Shown one piece after another: positions 6,154-12,545 of a stretch of 12,545 nucleotides of DNA. Source of the DNA: Colivivens sp963640465 (GTDB taxonomy: Bacteria > Bacteroidota > Bacteroidia > Bacteroidales > Bacteroidaceae); assembly GCA_963640465.1 (NCBI GenBank), contig CAVHYP010000064.1:1-12545 (forward strand), in the 5' to 3' direction. Made by a program: the position numbers and the translations under genes. A model generated the notes under the pieces. That model did no database searches. It was not told where the DNA came from and saw nothing but the letters and a program-made list of their open reading frames with translations. Every line of letters begins with the position of its first letter. The stretch's first letter is position 1.

Positions 6154-8597
6154 TCTTGTGTGTAGACTCTTTGAACTCTGTTTGATATGCTCGTCAGGAT
6201 TTCGTATGGAATGGTGTCGAGTGCATCGCTCAGAACGGTGACTGGCAGTTCGTCGCCGAATATGACAACGTGGTCACCCTCATTACATTCAATGCCTGTG
6301 ACGTCAATCATGCATACATCCATGCAGATATTGCCCACATAAGGCGTTTTCTTTCCGTTGACCATGCAGTAGCAGTTTCCGTTGCCCAACTTTCTGTTGA
6401 GTCCGTCGGCATAACCTATAGGAATTGCAGCTATCCTGCTGTCGTGGTCTACGTGTCCTCTCTTGCTGTATCCGATGGAATCGCCTGCCGGGACATCCCT
6501 GATTTGCAGAATGGTGGTCTTCAGTGTTGCCACATTGTTGATGATTTGATTGTTGCGTGGGTTGATGCCATACAGTCCCAGTCCAAGCCTTACCATATCG
6601 AGATGGTATTTCGGGAAATGCTCAATGCCAGCTGAGTTGCATATATGGCGCAGAATCTTGTGACTGTATGCTGCCTGCATTTGCTTGCTTGCGTTGTCGA
6701 ACAATTCGAACTGATGTTGTGAGAAACTGTCGAATCCATCGTCGTCGCTGCCTACGAAATGACTGAATACTGAACAAGGAACGAGGGCTGACTGTTTGCT
6801 GAGCCTGTTGATGAGTTTGTCCATGTCTTTCTCCGGATTGAATCCCAGTCTGTGCATTCCTGTGTCTAGCTTAATGTGGATTGGGAAGTTGGTTATACCT
6901 TCTTTCTCGGCTGCATAGATGAGTGCTTCAAGCAGTTTGAAACTGTACACTTCCGGTTCGAGCCGATAGTCGAACATCATTTTGAATGAGGTCATCTCCG
7001 GGTTCATTATGATGATGTTGGCTGTGATTCCAGCTTTTCTCAGGTCTGCACCTTCGTCGGCAACTGCCACTGCAAGATAGTCCACTCCTTGGTCCTGCAG
7101 TGTCTTGCTTGTTTCCAATGACCCTATGCCGTAGGCTGATGCTTTCACCATGCACACCATTTTTGTTTCGGGTGACATGAATGATCGGTAGTAGTGCACG
7201 TTTTCTATGAGTGCATTCAGGTTCACTTCGAGTATTGTCTGATGAACCTTGAGTGTGAGCAGGTCACTCAACCGGTCGAAATGGAACTTGCGTGCACCTT
7301 TTATCAGTATGAATTCATTACTGAGGTTGGCGAACACATCGCTGTTGATGAGTTCTTCTGTGGTCTTGAAGAAGGCGCAGTCCATCTTGAAGTATTGCGA
7401 ACATGAGGAAATATCTTCGCCTACTCCGATGAATTTCTCTATGCCTCTCTTCTCTGCCATGTTTGCCACTTTGCTGTAGAGCAGTCGTGGTGCTTCTCCG
7501 CTCTGGAGAATATCGCTGAGGATGAGTGTGCGCTTTTGCTCCTCGGTGTCAGGGCGACGGTTCATGAAGTCGAGTGCAATGTCGAGTGAGTGGATGTCGG
7601 AATTGTAGGAGTCGTTGATGAGTGTACAACCGTTGATTCCGTCCTTTACTTCCAGTCGCATTGCCACTGGTTCAAGTTCATTCATCCTTTTGCATATATC
7701 GTCCAGATTCACTCTTTTTCCGAGGCTTGCGCATGTGGCAAGGCAGATGATGGAGTTTTCAATGGCTGCATTGTCGATGAACGGAATGGTGTAGTGTCCT
7801 TGCTGTCCGTTCAGGTTGAAGGATATGGTTGCCGATGTGCCGTGCTTCTCCACGTTCAGTATCATTGGCCAGTATTTTACCTTGTTCAGTATTTCCTGTC
7901 GTGCCACTTTGGTGATGAACGGGTCTTGCAGGTTAATGACAGCTGTTTCGCAGTTTCTCATCAGTTTCAGTTTCTCGTCGCACTTGCCTTCCTTCGTAAA
8001 GAAATTCTCTTGGTGTGCCTCTCCTATGTTGGTGATGACGCTTACGGTAGGGCGAATCATGCGGTTCAGATTTTCCATCTCGTTTGGGTTGGAAATCCCT
8101 GCCTCGATGATGGCAATGTCGTTGTGAGGATTCAGAAGCCACAGTGAGAGTGGTACTCCTACTTGTGAATTGTAGCTGCGTGGTGAGCGGCATACGTTCA
8201 TGTCGGGTGAGAGTAACTGGTAGAGCCATTCCTTGACTGTTGTCTTTCCGTTGCTTCCCGTGATGGCAATCACTGGTATGTCGAACTGTTCACGGTGGTA
8301 GGCTGTAAGTCTTTGCAGTGCTTGGAGTGTGTCGTGAACAAGCAGGAAGTTGCTTTGTGGAAACTGGCCCAGGTCTGACGGAAGAGTGCTGACCACAAAG
8401 TTCCTCACTCCTCGTTTATATAGTTCTCCTATGTATTTGTGACCGTCGTTGCGGTTTGTACGGATTGCAAAGAAGAGCGTTTCTTTCGGGAAGCACAGTG
8501 AACGGCTATCGATAAGCAACCAGTTTATTAGTGCATCATCTGACCCTGTGCGGTCTGCGTTCATTATACGGGCGATGTCACTTATTACGTACTGCAT
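6150..8597 (-). CDS. murF-alr: Bifunctional MurF (UDP-MurNAc-tripeptide:D-Ala-D-Ala ligase) / alanine racemase
   Basis: The 815-residue protein joins two cytoplasmic peptidoglycan enzymes. Residues about 1-450 are MurF, which adds D-Ala-D-Ala to UDP-MurNAc-tripeptide using ATP. It shows the P-loop GSNGKTT (114-120), the EAG block (165-167), NDSYNSD (328-334) and KGARKFHFD (433-441). Residues about 452-815 are a PLP-dependent alanine racemase that makes D-alanine. Its PLP lysine is Lys485 in VKASAYG, followed by KLDTGMHRLGF (576-586), Arg670 in VRLGLGLYG, the catalytic Tyr710 in GYSKRG, IGYADGLNR (727-735) and GNICMDVCMIDV (755-766). Both halves look complete. The fusion is known in Bacteroidetes. 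The missing step between them, D-Ala-D-Ala ligase (Ddl), is not in the window. The start at 8597 lies 20 nt inside the upstream GSCFA gene, so translation is probably coupled. Confidence 0.96.
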   Translation of the reverse strand: MQYVISDIARIMNADRTGSDDALINWLLIDSRSLCFPKETLFFAIRTNRNDGHKYIGELYKRGVRNFVVSTLPSDLGQFPQSNFLLVHDTLQALQRLTAYHREQFDIPVIAITGSNGKTTVKEWLYQLLSPDMNVCRSPRSYNSQVGVPLSLWLLNPHNDIAIIEAGISNPNEMENLNRMIRPTVSVITNIGEAHQENFFTKEGKCDEKLKLMRNCETAVINLQDPFITKVARQEILNKVKYWPMILNVEKHGTSATISFNLNGQQGHYTIPFIDNAAIENSIICLATCASLGKRVNLDDICKRMNELEPVAMRLEVKDGINGCTLINDSYNSDIHSLDIALDFMNRRPDTEEQKRTLILSDILQSGEAPRLLYSKVANMAEKRGIEKFIGVGEDISSCSQYFKMDCAFFKTTEELINSDVFANLSNEFILIKGARKFHFDRLSDLLTLKVHQTILEVNLNALIENVHYYRSFMSPETKMVCMVKASAYGIGSLETSKTLQDQGVDYLAVAVADEGADLRKAGITANIIIMNPEMTSFKMMFDYRLEPEVYSFKLLEALIYAAEKEGITNFPIHIKLDTGMHRLGFNPEKDMDKLINRLSKQSALVPCSVFSHFVGSDDDGFDSFSQHQFELFDNASKQMQAAYSHKILRHICNSAGIEHFPKYHLDMVRLGLGLYGINPRNNQIINNVATLKTTILQIRDVPAGDSIGYSKRGHVDHDSRIAAIPIGYADGLNRKLGNGNCYCMVNGKKTPYVGNICMDVCMIDVTGIECNEGDHVVIFGDELPVTVLSDALDTIPYEILTSISNRVQRVYTQE

Positions 8598-9423
8598 ATT
8601 TCAATTTATATAGTTTGTCTTTTGTTGTTGAAATCAATTGTTTGTATTCTTCGCTTTCAGGATTGAATGGCTTGTGGCTGAGTGTCTTGTTCAGACTTTC
8701 AAATTTGTTTCTGTATCTCTGTGTTTCCTTGTTGAAATAGGTATCGCCGAAGCGTTCCCATATGTAGTCGACTGCTTTGGCTGAGGGATGAATCATGTCG
8801 TCGGCATAAAACCGGTAGTCACGCAGTTCGTCCATCATGATTTCGTAAGTTGGAAAGTAGAAACAGTTGTCGGGATAGTTCCTGCACAGCTTGTCGACTG
8901 CCAGCAACAGCACTGCCTTGCTCAGTTGGTTTTCGTGCATTCCGTCGCGTTTGTGGCGTATGGGACTGACGGTGAAAACGATTTTTTTTCCTTGCAAAAC
9001 TATCTTGTTGTCGATGAATTCTCCGTAGTCTGTTGCAATCTGCTCCACTGTGACCATCTCTCTTTGGAAGAGGCTCTCAGGTGCTTTCTTGCAGTTTGCC
9101 ACGATGTGTCCGGTTTCCTTCAACCGATAGATCCACGATGTGCCGAATGTCAGAACATAGATGTCTGCATCGATTTCATCGTTGTTGATGTCGTTGCTTT
9201 TCTGAGTCCAGCGCAGGAATTCATCGTCTCTGTTGCAGAGGGCATTGAGTATTGAGAATGGGTTGTAGAGTGTTCCGAACGGATTGACCGTGCAGTCGAA
9301 CCCGGCATCCACGAGCTTTGTACCAATATTGTCTACGAAGCACGACCCAAGCATCACGATTCTTTCGCGATGGCTTATGCCCAGTCCTTTGTTGGCGGTC
9401 TCTACTTTAGTGATGAATTCCAT
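8578..9423 (-). CDS. GSCFA-domain protein (SGNH-hydrolase-like)
   Basis: This 281-residue protein matches the GSCFA family, named after its N-terminal motif; here it reads GSCFV at 26-30. The order of blocks is that of SGNH/GDSL hydrolases: the possible nucleophile Ser27, NPFGTLYNP (47-55), LTFGTSW (91-97), VSPIRHKRDGMHENQLSKA (152-170), and DMIH (209-212), which supplies the Asp-x-x-His pair. It may be an esterase or acyl-transfer enzyme, but no substrate is established. There is no signal peptide, so it is probably cytoplasmic. It starts 27 nt after the cotransporter stop and overlaps murF-alr by 20 bp. The context hints at a wall or envelope role, which is inference only. Confidence 0.88.
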   Translation of the reverse strand: MEFITKVETANKGLGISHRERIVMLGSCFVDNIGTKLVDAGFDCTVNPFGTLYNPFSILNALCNRDDEFLRWTQKSNDINNDEIDADIYVLTFGTSWIYRLKETGHIVANCKKAPESLFQREMVTVEQIATDYGEFIDNKIVLQGKKIVFTVSPIRHKRDGMHENQLSKAVLLLAVDKLCRNYPDNCFYFPTYEIMMDELRDYRFYADDMIHPSAKAVDYIWERFGDTYFNKETQRYRNKFESLNKTLSHKPFNPESEEYKQLISTTKDKLYKLKYAVRNK

Positions 9424-9450
9424 ATTGTGAGTGTCAATGGGTGCAATTCT

Positions 9451-11166
9451 TTAGTTTGCGTTCTTTTTCTTGACGAGTACAACTGCCTCAACAACATTCA
9501 GAATATAGTCAGCCAGTTTCTCGCACTCTGAGATGATGTCCATGTAGTACACTCCTGTCTGGTAGTTGTATTGATGGTTGTTGATATCACTGATGTTGAG
9601 GTTCTTCAACTGATTGCGGTAGTTGTTGATTTCGTTCTCGAGGTTGAATGACTTATTGTAGTCGTAGTGTTGGTTTTCGTTGCGGCTGACAGCAGTAATC
9701 ATCTGATTCAGCGAATCGTCCACCAGACTCATCATTGTATGGATGTGCTCGTATTGTTTTTCGGTGAAATCGTCTTGTGAATGTTTGCGTTTTCTGCTCA
9801 GTGTGCGGGCAATGTTGTAGCAGCTGTCTCCGATGCTTTCTATTTCCGTCACTTCACGCAACATCTGCTGTATGTCTGTCTTGCTTTCAATACTCAGTCT
9901 GCCTTCGCTCACTTTGTTGAGGTAGTCGCCTATCTCCAGTTCCATGTTGTCGCTGATCTGTTCGTACTTTTCTATGCGAGAGAACAGTTTTGTGAAGTCG
10001 TTGGTCTTTTTCTCATGCAGCAGGTCTTGTACGAATCCGAACATCTTGTGTGTCCTCTCTGAATAGAGCACTATCTCTTTCTTTGCTTCCAGTATAGAGA
10101 GTTCGGCAGTTGAAAGAACTCCGCTGCTGAGGTAAGTAAGGTGTATTTCATCGTCATCCGAGTTGTCTGTTTTTTTGATTATGTTGCTCACAAGTTTTTC
10201 AAGTGGACTGACGAACCAAATGAGAATCAATGTATTTGTCACGTTGAAGGCAGTGTGGAATGTGGCAAGCACTGCATCCAGTTTGCCTTTGTCCACGGCA
10301 CTTCCCATGTCGCCAGGAGTGTAGTCTACATTCCACAGTGAACAGACTAATCCAACGAAATAGGGGAAGACGCACAACACCCAAATTACTCCGAAGAGGT
10401 TGAACACAAGGTGGGCCAGTGCCGCACATCTCGCTTGTTTTGAGGCTGAGAGTGCCACGATGTTGGATGTGATGGTAGTTCCCACGTTCTCACCCATCAC
10501 TAGTGCTATACCAAGGTCTATCGGGAGTACACCGGAAGAACAGAGGGTCATGGTGATTGCCATGATTGCAGCAGAACTTTGCACTGCACATGTCAGCAAG
10601 CCGCCTATCAGCAAGAACAGAATGTAAGACCCGTATCCCCATCCGTTTATGGAGCTGAAGAAGTTGATGATGCCTTGATTTTGGTCGAGGTGCATGTCGT
10701 TGGCATTCTCCTTGAGGGTAATAAGTCCAAGAAGCATGAAGCAAAGTCCAATCAGGAACTCTCCAAGGTTCTTGTACTTGTTGGAGTAGATCAGTGCCAT
10801 CGAAACGGCTATGAATGCATACACAATGTATTTTATGTCGAAGTTGCCGCCCAGAACCATAATCCATGCAGTGGCTGTTGTACCGATGTTGGCCCCCATT
10901 ATCACTGAAATGGCTTGGGCGAGGGTGAGAAGACCGGCGCTTACGAAACTGACGGTCATGACCGTAGTTGCTGTTGACGATTGGATGGATGTTGTAATCA
11001 GCGCTCCTGTAAGCACACCAGTAAAACGGTTTGTCGTCATTGTTCCAAGAACTTTCCTAAGTTTGCTTCCAGCCATTTTCTGTAGACCTTCACTCATTGT
11101 TTTCATTCCGTACATAAGAAGTGCAACGGAACCGATTAGAATGATAAACGGGAGATAATTTTGCAT
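9451..11166 (-). CDS. Na+/phosphate cotransporter family protein with a PhoU-like C-terminal domain
   Basis: This 571-residue membrane protein has the two inverted PF02690-type halves of the Na/Pi (NptA/YjbB-like) family. Each half carries the QSS signature, QSSTATT at 62-68 and QSSAAI at 196-201, and each is followed by a glycine-rich block, GANIGTT (91-97) and GENVGTT (225-231). About eight to ten hydrophobic segments lie within residues 5-320. From about 350 on it becomes a soluble helical PhoU-like region with charged helices, which probably regulates transport. The direction of phosphate movement cannot be read from sequence; E. coli YjbB has been linked to export. It is the first gene of the operon with GSCFA and murF-alr. 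The start at 11166 is preceded by an A-rich leader (T-rich on the plus strand) and a promoter at about 11243-11250. No Pho-box is recognisable. Confidence 0.93.
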   Translation of the reverse strand: MQNYLPFIILIGSVALLMYGMKTMSEGLQKMAGSKLRKVLGTMTTNRFTGVLTGALITTSIQSSTATTVMTVSFVSAGLLTLAQAISVIMGANIGTTATAWIMVLGGNFDIKYIVYAFIAVSMALIYSNKYKNLGEFLIGLCFMLLGLITLKENANDMHLDQNQGIINFFSSINGWGYGSYILFLLIGGLLTCAVQSSAAIMAITMTLCSSGVLPIDLGIALVMGENVGTTITSNIVALSASKQARCAALAHLVFNLFGVIWVLCVFPYFVGLVCSLWNVDYTPGDMGSAVDKGKLDAVLATFHTAFNVTNTLILIWFVSPLEKLVSNIIKKTDNSDDDEIHLTYLSSGVLSTAELSILEAKKEIVLYSERTHKMFGFVQDLLHEKKTNDFTKLFSRIEKYEQISDNMELEIGDYLNKVSEGRLSIESKTDIQQMLREVTEIESIGDSCYNIARTLSRKRKHSQDDFTEKQYEHIHTMMSLVDDSLNQMITAVSRNENQHYDYNKSFNLENEINNYRNQLKNLNISDINNHQYNYQTGVYYMDIISECEKLADYILNVVEAVVLVKKKNAN

Positions 11167-11194
11167 TGTTTTTATTTGTTTTTTTGTTAATATC

Positions 11195-11226
11195 CTTGTT
11201 CGATTAAGTTTTTGTTTCTACCTTTG
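11195..11226 (+). promoter_or_regulatory. Promoter of the uridine-kinase-like gene
   Basis: CTTG (11195-11198, one mismatch to TTTG) is followed after 20 bp by TACCTTTG (11219-11226), a full match to TAnnTTTG. Transcription should start near 11232, leaving a leader of about 35 nt before the ATG at 11269. Confidence 0.6.
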
Positions 11227-11242
11227 GGCACTTAATCAGTTG

Positions 11243-11274
11243 CAAAAATAATAAAACTTGGAAGATATATGAAA
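11243..11274 (-). promoter_or_regulatory. Promoter of the cotransporter-GSCFA-murF-alr operon
   Basis: On the minus strand TATTTTTG (11250-11243) matches TAnnTTTG, followed by CA as is common in this phylum. TTTC (11274-11271), one mismatch from TTTG, lies 20 bp upstream. That box would sit over the start codon of the divergent kinase gene. Transcription would start near 11236, about 70 nt before the cotransporter ATG. Confidence 0.5.
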
Positions 11275-12267
11275 CAAGACGAGATAATTTTACAGGTTAA
11301 GAGCAAAAAAACTCATGAAGTCGAGTTTATTCAGTTGAAAAGCATCAATGATTTGAACTCTGCCATACGCAATGGACTGACCAAAGATGTCATCAATATG
11401 AGCGAGATTATGATGGACCACAGGATAAACAAAATCGCAAGTTCCATTGCTGCTTCGCCAAAAGCAAAGATTGTGCTTATTGCCGGTCCCTCGTCCAGCG
11501 GAAAGACCACTTTCAGCAAGCGGCTTACCCTCCATTTGATGGCAAACCGGCTGAAGCCTTATCCCATTTCCCTCGACGATTATTTTGTCGACAGGGCAAG
11601 GACACCGCGTGATGCATCGGGCGACTACGACTATGAATCCATTTATGCCCTGGACCTCGAGTTGCTTCAGAACCACATCGGCACACTGCTGAGAGGAGGT
11701 GAGATTGAGCTGCCCCACTACGATTTCCAGAGTGGAACGAGCCAAAAGAGCGGATGCCGCCTGCATTTGGACGACGACATGATTCTTCTCTTTGAGGGAA
11801 TCCACGGACTCAATCCCGAGCTCACGTCCCAGATAAGCGATGACAACAAGTTCAAGATCTATGCCTCAGTACTTGCCCCTATTCTCGTCGACGATGACCA
11901 TCAGATAAGCAGGACCGACAGCAGACTCATACGCCGCATTTTGCGCGACTACCGCTATCGTGGAGCATCGCCCCAGGACACCATCGCCCGTTGGCCAAGT
12001 GTGCGTGCAGGCGAAGACAAGTGGGTTTTTCCGTTCCAGCAATATGCTGACGTGGAATTCAACAGTGCTACCTTCTATGAGATGGCAGTATTGCGCAACA
12101 TGGTGTTGCCGGTTCTTGCAGAAATCAATTCCGACCAGCCCGAGTCTGCAGTGTCCGACCGCTTACGTCGTCTCCTGCTTCGATTCCTTCCGATTGACGA
12201 CATCTCTCTCACTCCGCCGGTCTCTTTGCTGCGCGAATTCATGGGAGGCAGTTCGTTCAGATATTGA
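11269..12267 (+). CDS. Uridine-kinase-like nucleoside kinase, kinase domain only
   Basis: This protein probably phosphorylates uridine or a related nucleoside with a nucleotide donor (salvage pathway), in the cytoplasm. Visible are the Walker A loop GPSSSGKTTF (73-82), DDYF (103-106, the nucleoside-binding acidic block), FEGIHGLNPELT (175-186) and the arginine-rich lid RRILRDYRYRG (222-232). The C-terminus (LLREFMGGSSFRY) is the usual end of the Bacteroidetes nucleoside kinases. It has 332 residues, whereas the homologues I remember from Bacteroides have about 550, with a TGS/threonyl-tRNA-synthetase-like N-terminal part. Here a stop at 11233-11235 and a divergent promoter region lie upstream, so that part is absent. 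Third codon positions look richer in G and C than in the neighbouring genes. It stands alone, divergent from the cotransporter operon. Confidence 0.88.
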   Translation: MKQDEIILQVKSKKTHEVEFIQLKSINDLNSAIRNGLTKDVINMSEIMMDHRINKIASSIAASPKAKIVLIAGPSSSGKTTFSKRLTLHLMANRLKPYPISLDDYFVDRARTPRDASGDYDYESIYALDLELLQNHIGTLLRGGEIELPHYDFQSGTSQKSGCRLHLDDDMILLFEGIHGLNPELTSQISDDNKFKIYASVLAPILVDDDHQISRTDSRLIRRILRDYRYRGASPQDTIARWPSVRAGEDKWVFPFQQYADVEFNSATFYEMAVLRNMVLPVLAEINSDQPESAVSDRLRRLLLRFLPIDDISLTPPVSLLREFMGGSSFRY

Positions 12268-12545
12268 TGCGGCGCACTTTATCTGTTTTGCACTGTTCTT
12301 TGTGTTGCAGAGATAAACTTTATTGCAGAGAGAGAAAAAAGGAGTATCGCACAAATCCTGCCCGATTCGTCCGGATGTCAACAGGAAAAAAGGATGGCTA
12401 ATCCGGAATTTGGAGTGATGTCACAAACTCCTTGAAAATCTGTAGCTTGAAAAATTATAGGAATTTATAGCATCTTTATTTACTGGTCGAAGCGTGAATT
12501 CAACAAGCAAGTGCAAAATTACAAAATCTTTTCGTAAAAGCACTC
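12268..12545. other. Non-coding tail with paired repeats; no gene seen
   Basis: I see no credible ORF in these 278 bp. TTTATCT (12278-12284) and AGATAAA (12311-12317) could form a long-looped, weak terminator for the kinase. TCCGGAT (12370-12376) and ATCCGGA (12401-12407) form a perfect 7-bp inverted repeat. GGAGT-CACAAA-CCT modules occur twice in the same orientation (12341-12359 and 12412-12432); the second can itself fold (GGAGT/ACTCC). The rest is AT-rich. Confidence 0.5.
12514..12521 (-). promoter_or_regulatory. Leftward -7 promoter box at the right edge
   Basis: The minus strand reads TAATTTTG followed by CA, a full match to TAnnTTTG. The expected -33 box would lie at about 12540-12545, where the window ends, and I see no TTTG there. 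If active it would drive transcription into the gene-free tail and antisense to the kinase end. It may instead be a chance match in AT-rich DNA. Confidence 0.3.

Noticed and set aside
7590..8147. 185-codon open frame on the plus strand
   Set aside because: It is fully antisense to murF-alr, rich in Cys, Phe and Val with no recognisable motif, and the opposite strand carries clear MurF signatures.
8788..9255. 155-codon open frame on the plus strand
   Set aside because: It lies entirely antisense to the GSCFA gene, has no motif, and its composition is that of a reverse-complement shadow.
11290..11805. 171-codon open frame on the minus strand
   Set aside because: It is antisense to the kinase, including its Walker A region. 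Nothing in its translation resembles a known family.
12163..12381. 72-codon open frame on the minus strand at the end of the kinase
   Set aside because: About half lies antisense to the kinase and the rest in repeat-containing tail DNA. No motif and no clear start signal.

Overview
The window reads as chromosome of a Bacteroidales bacterium, most like Prevotella or Bacteroides. The grounds are a three-gene fumarate reductase with a five-helix cytochrome b, a MurF-alanine racemase fusion, a GSCFA-domain protein, weak ribosome binding sites, and promoters of the Bacteroidetes type (TTTG, about 19-20 bp, TAnnTTTG). The genus is inferred from remembered protein families, not from a search.

Layout from left to right. 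A strong hairpin with a T-run (8-54) ends a plus-strand gene lying outside the window. It faces a minus-strand secreted pectinesterase (156-1457) that has its own terminator. Upstream of the pectinesterase is a 300-bp repeat-rich spacer. It holds a ~21-27 bp degenerate repeat that stays in frame with the gene, a terminator hairpin, and five exact-period copies of a 14-bp element directly after the yqeY stop codon. Then come yqeY (1756-2205), a strong terminator, and the frdCAB fumarate reductase operon (minus strand, 5772 to 2280) with a near-perfect promoter at 5824-5854. A 10-N assembly gap inside an A/T homopolymer (5857-5866) separates this from the next operon.

That second minus-strand operon runs from 11166 down to 5900: a Na/Pi-cotransporter family protein with a PhoU-like tail, a GSCFA protein, the MurF-Alr fusion (overlapping the GSCFA gene by 20 bp), a 19-codon mini-ORF joined to both neighbours by ATGA overlaps, and a 65-residue protein I do not recognise. 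Divergent from it, across a 102-bp region with facing promoters, is a uridine-kinase-like gene (11269-12267). It consists of only the kinase half of the two-part protein I recall in Bacteroides. The last 278 bp hold no convincing gene, but they contain inverted and direct repeats and a leftward promoter-like box.

The genes cover pectin breakdown outside the cell, anaerobic respiration to succinate, supply of D-alanine and its ligation to UDP-MurNAc-tripeptide, phosphate transport and nucleoside salvage. I see no mobile element, CRISPR array, tRNA or rRNA, and no obvious new multi-gene system. The least explained parts are the two tandem-repeat families before the pectinesterase, the mini-ORF and small protein after murF-alr, and the shortened kinase.
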